Position numbers and translations under genes: made by a program. Shown in pieces: positions 56,489-64,000 of a DNA stretch of 64,000 nt (its first letter is position 1; every line of letters begins with the position of its first letter). The DNA comes from Oscillospiraceae bacterium (GTDB lineage Bacteria > Bacillota > Clostridia > Lachnospirales > Lachnospiraceae), in assembly GCA_021771715.1 (NCBI GenBank), contig JAETOO010000005.1, forward strand, positions 222,029-286,028, read 5' to 3'. The notes below the pieces were generated by a model. It did not search any database. It saw nothing but the letters and a program-made list of their open reading frames with translations, and was not told the origin of the DNA.

Positions 56489-57469
56489 CTACAGATTCCC
56501 CGGTTTAGTACAGATTCCCCGGCTTTCAAGGATCTCTGTCATATGTGCGAGAATCGCCTCGTCATCGTTCGCGAAGTCCGGGCGGTTGATCCAGAGCACA
56601 TCCCGCTCCCGCTTGAACCAGGTGAGCTGGCGCTTTGCGAAGTGGCGGGTGTCCCGCTTCAGAATCCGCACGGCTTCCTCGAGCGGCAGGTCGCCGTTCA
56701 GGTAGTCGAGGATTTCCTTGTAGCCGAGGCCCTGCATGGAGACCATGTCCCGCGTGCAGCCAGCTGTCTGCAGTGCGCGCACCTCCTCGATCAGTCCATG
56801 CGCGAGCATCTGATCTACTCTGCGGTCGATTCGCTCGTAGAGCCGGGCGCGGTCGTCGTTCAGGACAAAGTACGCAAAGCGGTACGGGGAGGGTTTCTGG
56901 CGCTCCTCCTCATTGTGGTCGGAGATCCGCTGTCCCGTCTCATGGTAATACTCCAGCGCCCGGATCACACGCTTCACGTTGTTGGCGTGGATCGCCAGGG
57001 CAGACGGCTCATCCACACGGCGCAGCAGCTCGTGAAGGTATTCCGCTCCCCTCTCCTCGGCCAGCGCTTCCAACGAGGCGCGGTAGGTGTGATCCTCCCC
57101 GTTTTCTGTGAAGTCGATGTCGTACAGCACGGCCTGGATGTAAAAGCCGGTGCCGCCCACCAGGATCGGGATCTTTCCGCGGTCAAGGATCTGCCGGATG
57201 TAGCGTTTGGCGTACTCCTGAAAGCGCACGACGTGAAATTCCTCGTTCGGCTCGAACTCGTCGATCAGATAATGCGGGACTCCCTGCATCTCTTCTTTTG
57301 TGATCTTTGCGGAGCCGATGTCCATGCCGCGGTAGACCTGCATCGAATCCGCAGAGATGATCTCTCCGCCGATTCGCTTCGCCAGTGCGACGGAGAGCGC
57401 CGTCTTGCCGACTGCAGTCGGCCCGGTCAGGATGACCAGGGGCTGTTTGGGTTGTTCTGTCTGGTTCAT
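56489..57469 (-). CDS. miaA: tRNA dimethylallyltransferase
   Basis: Adds the isopentenyl group to A37 of tRNAs reading U-starting codons. The 326-residue protein has P-loop 'VILTGPTAVGKTALSVALAK', 'GGEIISADSMQVYRGMDIGS', 'PHYLIDEFEPNEEFHVVRFQ' and 'TRHFAKRQLTWFKRERDVLW'. The start at 57469 gives the usual N-terminus 'MNQTEQPKQPLVIL'; the frame extends to 57544, overlapping mutL, where MSWKRN could also start. The product is the substrate for MiaB at the other end of this cluster. Confidence 0.93.
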   Translation of the reverse strand: MNQTEQPKQPLVILTGPTAVGKTALSVALAKRIGGEIISADSMQVYRGMDIGSAKITKEEMQGVPHYLIDEFEPNEEFHVVRFQEYAKRYIRQILDRGKIPILVGGTGFYIQAVLYDIDFTENGEDHTYRASLEALAEERGAEYLHELLRRVDEPSALAIHANNVKRVIRALEYYHETGQRISDHNEEERQKPSPYRFAYFVLNDDRARLYERIDRRVDQMLAHGLIEEVRALQTAGCTRDMVSMQGLGYKEILDYLNGDLPLEEAVRILKRDTRHFAKRQLTWFKRERDVLWINRPDFANDDEAILAHMTEILESRGICTKPGNL

Positions 57470-57509
57470 ATCTTTGTCTCGATTTCGGATGTTCAACTTT
57501 TCTGCAGTG

Positions 57510-59888
57510 TCATACAATTCGTTTAAATTTCTTTTCCAGCTCATATTTCGTCATCGAAATGATCGTCGGGCGTCCGTGCGGGCAGTTATACGGGTTTTCT
57601 AAGGTCAGCAGCTCGCCGATCAGTGCGTCCGCCTCGGCGGCGGAGAGACGGCTGTTGCCCTTGACAGCGGCCTTGCAGGACATGGAGGCGATCTTCTCGC
57701 AGATGATCTGATCGGACGCGCGCTCCGCGGTGTCCGAGAGACCGTCCAGAATCTCGAGGAAAAGCTCACGGCTCGCGAGGCCGTACAGATTGCCGGGGAC
57801 AGCGCCAATCGCGTACTCCCGGCCGCCAAACGGCGAAATCTCGAAGCCCACAGACTGAAAGGCATTCAAGTGACGGTTCAGCAGCTCCTCCTCCTGGAGG
57901 TTCAGTGTCACGATCACAGGGGGTGTGATCAGCTGCGAGGTCTGGCGCTTCTGCCGGTATTCCTCCATAAAATGCTCGTACATGACCTTCTCATGTGCGG
58001 CGTGCTGGTCGATAATATACAGCTTGTCCTCAAACTCGACGATCCAGTAGGTCCCGAAAATCTGTCCGATCAGCTTGTGGCGCGGACGGCTGGATTCCGC
58101 GAGCAGCTTCTCGCAGGACAGCTCCATCTGCTCCCCTGCCCGGTGGGCCTCCTCCTGCTCCTGGCGGATCTGCACCGCGTCTTCCATGACGGCCTGCAAA
58201 GCGGAGGCCGCCGGCTGCGGATTGGTCGGAACCACATTGGGTTGACCTGCAGGAGTCACATTGGGCTGACCCGCAGAAGCCGCATTCGGTTGGTCTGTCG
58301 GAGCTGCATTGGACCGGTCTACCGGAGCCGCATTGAATCGGTCTGTCGAAGCCGCGTTGGGCCGGTCTACCGGAGCCGCGTTGAGTTGGTCTATCGAAGC
58401 CGCATTAGACCGGTCTACCGGAGCCGCGTTGGACTGGCCTGCGAGAGCTGCGCCAAGTTGCTCTGCGGGAACCGGATCGGGTCGGTCCGCGGGGCGCTCC
58501 TCCGGGCGTGGGACTGAGGTAGCATTGAGCGGTTTATTGGCGTTCGCTGTGGTCGTGATCGTGGCCGCAGTCGTCCCATACTGCTTTGTGGTGAAATTTG
58601 CAGGGGAATCGGCTGGCGGGATGGAACCTGTCACCGGCTTCATCCAGCCGGACCGGCGGTCGCGCTGAGGGTATTTGATCTCGTAGGGGCTGTTGGCCTC
58701 GGCGATCAGCTGGCGGCGCACCTTCTCGAAGGGTTCGGGATAACGGATTCCCTGAGCGGAGGGCGCATTTTGTCCTCCTGCAGAGTCCCTCGTAACACTG
58801 TGGCGTCCAGTTGAGACTTCCTTTGAGGAGGCGATTTCTGCGCTGCCCTCTCCCTTTACCGGCTTCGCGGGGCTGTCGACGGTAAATTCTGGGATCAGTT
58901 CTTTTCCGAGCAATCCTTCCTTGACTGTCTGGCAGAGCCGCTCATAGATTTCCTGCTGGTTCGCGAAGCGGACCTCGAGCTTCTGCGGGTGCACGTTGAC
59001 GTCGAGCTCCTCCGGGTTCAGCTCGAGGATCAGGACGGTGAACGGATAGCGGTGGTTCATCAGGAACGCTTTGTAGCCGTCCTCGATGCCCTTTGCGATG
59101 ACCGTGCTCCTCACATAGCGCCCGTTTACAAAATAATTTTCAAAATTCCGGTTGCCGCGTGAGATCACGGGCTTTCCGATAAAGCCCCGGATCCTGAGAT
59201 TCCCGTAGTCGGCCTCTATCTTGACCAGGTTCGCGGCGATCTCCCGCCCGTAGACGTGGTAGATGATGTCCTTTAAATTGCAGTTGCCGGAGGTGTGCAG
59301 TTTCGTGTCCCGGTTGTTGATGAATTTGAATGAGATATTCGGGTGGGACAGCGCCATCCGCTCCATGAGGTCGCTGACGTAGCCGGCCTCGGTCGCGGCA
59401 GATTTCAGGAATTTTTTGCGGGCCGGGGTGTTGTAAAACAGGTTGTGCACGAGAAAGGTCGTACCCTCCGGTGCGCCGATCTCCTCGAAAGCTGCTTCCT
59501 TTCCGCCCTCTATGACATAGCGCACGCCGGTCAGGCTGCCCGCCGTCTTTGTAATCATCTCGACCTGGCTGACTGCGGCGATGCTCGAGAGCGCCTCACC
59601 GCGGAACCCCAGAGTCCCGCTCGTCAGCAGATCCTCCACCGTGCGGATTTTGCTCGTCGCGTGCTGCAGATACGCCGTGCGCACCTGCTCCCGCGGGATG
59701 CCGCAGCCGTTGTCCGTGATCCGGATCAGGGAGGTCCCGCCGTCGCGGATCTCGACCGTGATGGCGTTCGCCCCGGCGTCCACCGCGTTCTCGACGAGCT
59801 CCTTCACGACGGAGGAGGGCCGCTCCACGACCTCTCCGGCCGCGATCTTGTCTATTGTCTCCTGACTGAGCAAGGTAATCTCATTCAT
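57510..59888 (-). CDS. mutL: DNA mismatch repair protein MutL, endonuclease type, with linker repeat
   Basis: A 792-residue MutL. GHKL ATPase motifs: 'VVKELVENAVDAGANAITVE', 'ITDNGCGIPREQV' and 'LTSGTLGFRGEALSSIAAVS'. The C-terminal domain has 'DQHAAHEKVMYEHF', matching the DQHA(x)2E(x)4E nicking-endonuclease motif, and 'NCPHGRPTIISMTKYELEKK'. The linker (about 340-600) includes nine copies of an 8-residue repeat at about 481-555. ATG 59888 follows GGTGGGAGATT. It is 14 bases after mutS. Confidence 0.95.
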   Translation of the reverse strand: MNEITLLSQETIDKIAAGEVVERPSSVVKELVENAVDAGANAITVEIRDGGTSLIRITDNGCGIPREQVRTAYLQHATSKIRTVEDLLTSGTLGFRGEALSSIAAVSQVEMITKTAGSLTGVRYVIEGGKEAAFEEIGAPEGTTFLVHNLFYNTPARKKFLKSAATEAGYVSDLMERMALSHPNISFKFINNRDTKLHTSGNCNLKDIIYHVYGREIAANLVKIEADYGNLRIRGFIGKPVISRGNRNFENYFVNGRYVRSTVIAKGIEDGYKAFLMNHRYPFTVLILELNPEELDVNVHPQKLEVRFANQQEIYERLCQTVKEGLLGKELIPEFTVDSPAKPVKGEGSAEIASSKEVSTGRHSVTRDSAGGQNAPSAQGIRYPEPFEKVRRQLIAEANSPYEIKYPQRDRRSGWMKPVTGSIPPADSPANFTTKQYGTTAATITTTANANKPLNATSVPRPEERPADRPDPVPAEQLGAALAGQSNAAPVDRSNAASIDQLNAAPVDRPNAASTDRFNAAPVDRSNAAPTDQPNAASAGQPNVTPAGQPNVVPTNPQPAASALQAVMEDAVQIRQEQEEAHRAGEQMELSCEKLLAESSRPRHKLIGQIFGTYWIVEFEDKLYIIDQHAAHEKVMYEHFMEEYRQKRQTSQLITPPVIVTLNLQEEELLNRHLNAFQSVGFEISPFGGREYAIGAVPGNLYGLASRELFLEILDGLSDTAERASDQIICEKIASMSCKAAVKGNSRLSAAEADALIGELLTLENPYNCPHGRPTIISMTKYELEKKFKRIV
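58225..58445 (-). repeat. 24-bp tandem repeat in the mutL linker
   Basis: Nine or so 24-bp units encode 'SNAAPVDR', 'LNAAPVDR', 'PNAASTDR', 'PNAASAGQ' and similar octapeptides, with alternating P-V-D and S-x-D versions, so a 48-bp higher-order period is visible. Confidence 0.92.
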
Positions 59889-59902
59889 AATCTCCCACCT
59901 TT

Positions 59903-62557
59903 TCATCCATGCCACCGGTTTTTCAGCTTGTTCTGCAGGCGATACAGCGTGTTCATGGCGTCCATCGGCGTCATGTTCGGCACGTCGAGCTCCTCGAGCT
60001 CCTTGAGCACGTCCGAGTCGCTGACGGTGTCGAACAGCGCCATCTGGTCCAGGTCGACCTGGTCGTATTTCTGCGATTTCGCCTTCTTTTCCTTCTGCGT
60101 GTCCGCGGCGTTTCCCTGTACATGTACCGTGATATCCGCGTTTGTCAGCTCCTCCGCCAGCTCCTTCGCACGCTCGATCACACTGTCCGGGACGCCGGCG
60201 AGCTTTGCAACCTGGATGCCGTAGCTCTTGTCCGCGCCGCCGCGGATGATCTTGCGCAGGAAGACGATCTCGTCGCCTTTCTCCTTGACGGCGATGCAGT
60301 AGTTGCTGACTCCGGTCAGCTTGCCCTCGAGCTCGGTCAGCTCATGGTAATGGGTCGCGAACAGCGTCTTTGCCCCGAGCAGCTTCGGATTGCTGATGTG
60401 CTCGACGACGGCCCAGGCGATGCTCAGCCCGTCGAAGGTGCTCGTGCCCCGCCCGATCTCGTCCAGGATCAGCAGGCTGTTGCGCGTCGCGTTGCGCAGG
60501 ATGTTCGCGACCTCGGTCATCTCGACCATGAAGGTGCTCTGCCCGCTGGCCAGGTCGTCCGAGGCGCCGACCCGGGTGAAAATCCGGTCGACGATCCCGA
60601 TGCGCGCACTCTGTGCCGGGACGAAGCTGCCGATCTGCGCCATCAGCACGATCAGCGCCGTCTGGCGCATGTAGGTCGATTTTCCGGCCATGTTCGGGCC
60701 GGTGATAATCGAGACGCGGCTCTTGCTGTTGTCGAGGTACGTGTCGTTTGCGATGAACATATCGTTCGCGATCATCTGCTCCACGACCGGGTGCCGCCCG
60801 CTCTTGATGTCGAGGATGCCCTTCTCGTTGATCGAGGGCTTTGCGTAGTTGTTCCGCTCCGCGACGAGCGCCAGCGATGCAAAGACGTCGATCCCGGCGA
60901 TCGCGTGCGCCGTCTGCTGGATGCGGACAATCTGCTGCGCGATCTGGTTGCGGATGTCGACGTAGAGCTCGTACTCGAGGGAGACCAGCCGGTCCTCCGA
61001 GCCGAGAATCGTTTCCTCCAGCTCCTTGAGCTCCGGCGTGATGTAGCGCTCGGCGTTCGTGAGCGTCTGCTTTCTCGTGTAATAGTCCGGCACCATGTCC
61101 TTGTAGGAGTTCGTGACCTCGAGGTAGTAGCCGAACACCTTGTTGAATTTGACTTTCATGTTCCGGATCCCGGTCTTCTCGCGCTCCTCGGCCTCCAGAT
61201 TCGCGAGCCAGTTCTTGCCCTCGGTCTTTGCGCTGCGCAGCCGGTCGACCTCCTCGTGGTAGCCCTCCTTGATAAAGCCGCCGTCGCGGATGCTGATGGG
61301 CGGGTCGTCGACGATGGAAGTTTCCACCAGCTCATACAAATCGGCGAGCTCGTCCAGCTGCTCCTGCAGCGACACAAGCAGCGGGGACTGCAGGCTTTTG
61401 AGGATGTACTTGATGTGCGGGAGCATGGAGAGCGACGACTTGAAGGCGATCAGGTCGCGCGGATTGGCCGTCTGATAGCTGATGCGGCTGATCAGCCGCT
61501 CCAGATCGTAGACCGGATTAAGGTACTCCCGCAGCTCTTCGCGCGTGATCGCGTTGTTTTTGAGCTCCTCGACGGCGTCGAGGCGGGCCGTGATCTCCTC
61601 CTTCTCGATCAGCGGCTGCTCGATGTAGCGCCGCAGCAGCCGGGCGCCCATCGCCGTCTTCGTCTTGTCGAGTACCCCGAGAAGCGAGCCGCGCTTCTTT
61701 TTCTCCCGCAGAGTCTCGCAGAGCTCGAGGTTCCGCCTGGTCGAGGAATCCAGCACCATATATTTTGCAATGGAATACGGCGTCAGCGCTGTCAGGTTCG
61801 AGATCGAGGTCTTCTGTGTCTCAATCAGATACTGTAAAAGCGCTCCCGCCGCAATCATTCCGCAGCTGTATTCTTCTATCCCAAGCCCGGACAGCGCAGT
61901 GACATGAAAGTGTTCCATCAGATTCCGCGCGCACAGGCTGTCATCAAAGTACCAGGAATCGAGTGAAAATACGGAGATGCCAAGCCTCCCCTTCATATCC
62001 TCGATGTCAATCCCGCTGACGTAAAACGAGTGGTTGCAGATAATCTCGGACGGAGAAAATTTGTTGATCTCATCGATCAGTTTCTTCTCGGTGTCGATCT
62101 CGGTGACGAGGTATTCGCCCGTCGAGATGTCGGCGACGGAGAGGCCGTAGCGGTCCGCCATGCAGACGATGCACATCAGGTAATTGTTGCGGCCCTCGTC
62201 GAGCGCCTGCGTGTCGAGGTTCGTGCCCGGCGTGACGATGCGGACCACGTCGCGCTTGACGAGCCCCTTCGCGAGCTTCGGGTCCTCGAGCTGTTCACAG
62301 ATCGCCACTTTGTAGCCCTTTGAGACGAGCTTGGTGAGGTACGACTCCACCGCGTGGAAGGGCACGCCGCACATCGGCGCGCGCTCCTCCAGTCCGCAGT
62401 CCTTCCCGGTCAGCGTGATCTCCAGCTCCCGCGACGCCACGAGCGCGTCGTCGAAAAACATCTCGTAAAAATCTCCGAGTCTGTAAAATAAGATGCAGTC
62501 CTTATACTGTTCCTTTGTCTTTACGTACTGCTGCATCATCGGTGTCAGTTCTGCCAT
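59903..62557 (-). CDS. mutS: DNA mismatch repair protein MutS
   Basis: The 884-residue mismatch-recognition ATPase. The N-terminal 'CILFYRLGDFYEMFFDDALV' has the Phe-x-Glu mismatch wedge (FYE). The core includes 'GVSNYCIAVKEKGDEIVFLR', and the ATPase 'ITGPNMAGKSTYMRQTALIV', 'ATRNSLLILDEIGRGTSTFD' and 'LLGAKTLFATHYHELTELEG'. Full domain order and length are normal. It precedes mutL by 14 bases. The start at 62557 follows a weak AGGAAG-type site. Confidence 0.97.
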   Translation of the reverse strand: MAELTPMMQQYVKTKEQYKDCILFYRLGDFYEMFFDDALVASRELEITLTGKDCGLEERAPMCGVPFHAVESYLTKLVSKGYKVAICEQLEDPKLAKGLVKRDVVRIVTPGTNLDTQALDEGRNNYLMCIVCMADRYGLSVADISTGEYLVTEIDTEKKLIDEINKFSPSEIICNHSFYVSGIDIEDMKGRLGISVFSLDSWYFDDSLCARNLMEHFHVTALSGLGIEEYSCGMIAAGALLQYLIETQKTSISNLTALTPYSIAKYMVLDSSTRRNLELCETLREKKKRGSLLGVLDKTKTAMGARLLRRYIEQPLIEKEEITARLDAVEELKNNAITREELREYLNPVYDLERLISRISYQTANPRDLIAFKSSLSMLPHIKYILKSLQSPLLVSLQEQLDELADLYELVETSIVDDPPISIRDGGFIKEGYHEEVDRLRSAKTEGKNWLANLEAEEREKTGIRNMKVKFNKVFGYYLEVTNSYKDMVPDYYTRKQTLTNAERYITPELKELEETILGSEDRLVSLEYELYVDIRNQIAQQIVRIQQTAHAIAGIDVFASLALVAERNNYAKPSINEKGILDIKSGRHPVVEQMIANDMFIANDTYLDNSKSRVSIITGPNMAGKSTYMRQTALIVLMAQIGSFVPAQSARIGIVDRIFTRVGASDDLASGQSTFMVEMTEVANILRNATRNSLLILDEIGRGTSTFDGLSIAWAVVEHISNPKLLGAKTLFATHYHELTELEGKLTGVSNYCIAVKEKGDEIVFLRKIIRGGADKSYGIQVAKLAGVPDSVIERAKELAEELTNADITVHVQGNAADTQKEKKAKSQKYDQVDLDQMALFDTVSDSDVLKELEELDVPNMTPMDAMNTLYRLQNKLKNRWHG

Positions 62558-62596
62558 CTATGTGCTTCCTCACTTGTCTGTTCTTTCTGTGGCGGA

Positions 62597-64000
62597 TCAT
62601 CTTTTTACAGGATCGCCGTAATAGTAGAACCCCATGCACGCTTTCAGGTAGACGTCGACGGTCTGCCCGATCATGGACGCGTCGCCCGGAAAATGTACCA
62701 GCAGGTTGTTGCTAAGGCGTCCGGTCACAAGGCGGTCATCCTGTTCGTTGACGGACTCCACCAGCACCGGGAGCGTCTGCCCCTGCACCTTCAGGGACTG
62801 CTCCTTCGAGATGTCCTGCACGAGGGCGAGCAGCCGGTTGAAGCGGTCCTTCACGATGTCCTCGGGAACCTGGTCCGCCATCGCGGCCGCCGGCGTGCCG
62901 GTCCGCTTCGAGTAGATGAAGGTAAACGCACTGTCATAGCGCACCTGGCGCACGACATCGAGCGTCTCCTGAAAATCTTCCTCGGTCTCCCCCGGAAAGC
63001 CCACGATGATGTCCGTCGTGAGCGAGAGGTCCGGCATCTCCTCGCGCAGCTTTTTGGCGAGGGAGAGATACTGCTCCTTCGTGTACTTCCGGTTCATCAC
63101 CTTGAGGATTCTGGTGCTGCCGGACTGCAGAGGCAGATGCAGGTGGCGGCAGATCTTTTTCGAATGCTTCATGACTTCGATCAGCTCGTCGGAGAGATCC
63201 TTCGGGTGGGAGGTCATAAAGCGGATCCGCTCAAGCCCCTCGATCTGCTCGACCAGAGTGAGCAGCTGCGCGAAGGAAATCGGGTGCTCGAGGTTCTTGC
63301 CGTAGGAGTTGACGTTCTGGCCGAGCAGCATGACCTCCTTGACCCCGTCTGCGACGAGGGATCGGATCTCCTTCAGAATGTCCTCCGGCTTCCGGCTGCG
63401 CTCACGGCCCCGCACGTACGGCACAATACAGTAGCTGCAGAAGTTGTTGCAGCCGAACATGATGTTGACGCCGGATTTAAAGGAGTAAGTGCGCTCCGCG
63501 GGCAGATCCTCGACGATCTGATCCGTGTCCTTCCAGATGTCGATGACCGTGCGGTCCGACTCGAACGCAGTCATCAGAAGCTCTGCAAATTTGTAGATGT
63601 TGTGGGTGCCGAACACGAGGTCGACGAAGCGGTAGCTCTTCTTGAGCCGCTCGATCACCTCGGGCTCCTGCATCATGCAGCCGCACAGCGCGATCACCAT
63701 GTGCGGGTTCTTCTTTTTCAGCCCGCTCAGGTAGCCGAGGCGGCCGTAGACCTTGAGGTTCGCGTTTTCCCGGACCGTGCACGTATTGTAGAGGACGAAA
63801 TCGGACTCCTCCTGGTCTGAGAGCTCGTACCCGACTGTCTCCAGGATGCCGCGCAGCTTCTCCGAGTCGCGGGCGTTCATCTGGCAACCAAAGGTTTTTG
63901 TATGACAGAACAAGGGACGCCCCAATTCAGCACTTTTTTTCTTTACAATCTGGCGACACTTCGCCATGAAATAATACTGTCGATCCGGCTCCGTCGTTGG
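62597..64000 (-). CDS. miaB: tRNA-2-methylthio-N6-dimethylallyladenosine synthase, N-terminus cut
   Basis: Radical-SAM methylthiotransferase acting on the product of MiaA. 'CHTKTFGCQMNARDSEKLRG' and 'CGCMMQEPEVIERL' hold the auxiliary-cluster cysteines, 'FGCNNFCSYCIVPYVRGRER' the CxxxCxxC radical-SAM motif, and the end has a TRAM domain ('LPVLVESVNEQDDRLVTGRL'). An ATG lies at 63967, but the frame stays open to the window edge and reads 'PTTEPDRQYYF' before it, a sequence that belongs to the N-terminal extension of clostridial MiaB, so the true start is probably outside the window. It heads miaB-mutS-mutL-miaA. Confidence 0.95.
   Translation of the reverse strand, partial: PTTEPDRQYYFMAKCRQIVKKKSAELGRPLFCHTKTFGCQMNARDSEKLRGILETVGYELSDQEESDFVLYNTCTVRENANLKVYGRLGYLSGLKKKNPHMVIALCGCMMQEPEVIERLKKSYRFVDLVFGTHNIYKFAELLMTAFESDRTVIDIWKDTDQIVEDLPAERTYSFKSGVNIMFGCNNFCSYCIVPYVRGRERSRKPEDILKEIRSLVADGVKEVMLLGQNVNSYGKNLEHPISFAQLLTLVEQIEGLERIRFMTSHPKDLSDELIEVMKHSKKICRHLHLPLQSGSTRILKVMNRKYTKEQYLSLAKKLREEMPDLSLTTDIIVGFPGETEEDFQETLDVVRQVRYDSAFTFIYSKRTGTPAAAMADQVPEDIVKDRFNRLLALVQDISKEQSLKVQGQTLPVLVESVNEQDDRLVTGRLSNNLLVHFPGDASMIGQTVDVYLKACMGFYYYGDPVKR

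Noticed and set aside
59909..61837. 642-codon plus-strand frame opposite mutS
   Set aside because: Same reason: codon-bias shadow of mutS, no family features.

Overview
The window looks like a chromosomal segment of a fairly GC-rich Lachnospiraceae-type clostridium. The support for this is gene content: the miaB-mutS-mutL-miaA cluster, a T-box-controlled pheST operon, DUF4179 and HAAS/DUF4097 stress modules, a SpoIID-like protein, PadR, MarR and CarD regulators, strong Shine-Dalgarno sites and frequent GTG/TTG starts. Most genes lie on the minus strand. Both ends are cut: a GH3-like gene on the left and miaB on the right.

Layout. 1-8605 (minus): partial GH3-like gene, a membrane methyltransferase-like protein, dut, nrdG, queA, a histidine phosphatase, then pheST behind a Phe (UUC) T-box leader. 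8594-14409: an AT-rich accessory island of about 5.7 kb, bounded by a 39-bp direct repeat that copies the 3' end of yihY. It carries a GNAT protein, a nitrilase-fold hydrolase, an S66/MccF-like peptidase, a MarR/flavin-reductase pair, and several dead genes (IS1380-type transposase fragment, alpha/beta hydrolase, TetR and XRE remnants). 14372-21118: yihY, a SpoIID-like gene, a GNAT gene, a possible orphan small RNA, a CD3324/DUF1062 pair, and an ECF sigma/anti-sigma operon followed by a secreted protein with a GGADGPT segment. 21238-31131: PfkB-type kinase plus guanine deaminase, pgi, and a BMP-type ABC importer; together these suggest nucleoside or purine salvage. 31155-34787: ilvN-ilvC-leuC-leuD. 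34947-37567: cell-wall-binding amidase, CBS protein and a small ORF.

37756-45609 is an L-ascorbate (ula) operon: ulaG-ulaC-ulaA-ulaB-HPr-EI-ulaE plus an unknown propeller-like protein. It encodes its own HPr and Enzyme I, so the whole phosphoryl relay can be made from one transcript. A 40-bp-period tandem array starts inside the last codons of ulaE. 45684-48112 is a second AT-rich patch with a PHP phosphatase and a compact Abi_2 (AbiF-like) HEPN gene, preceded by its own promoter and a short structured terminated RNA. This is the best candidate defence system in the window. 48113-64000 holds the PadR/DUF4097 module, CarD, ftsH, a flavoprotein, a methyltransferase, a methionine-gamma-lyase-like protein, miaA, mutL, mutS and miaB.

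Two unusual themes recur. Short in-frame tandem repeats have expanded inside otherwise conserved proteins (histidine phosphatase, SpoIID, PfkB kinase, BMP lipoprotein, flavoprotein, MutL). Intergenic DNA also holds several striking palindromes and a roughly 58-bp interspersed repeat present twice. All calls come from reading sequence and motifs; no database search was run.
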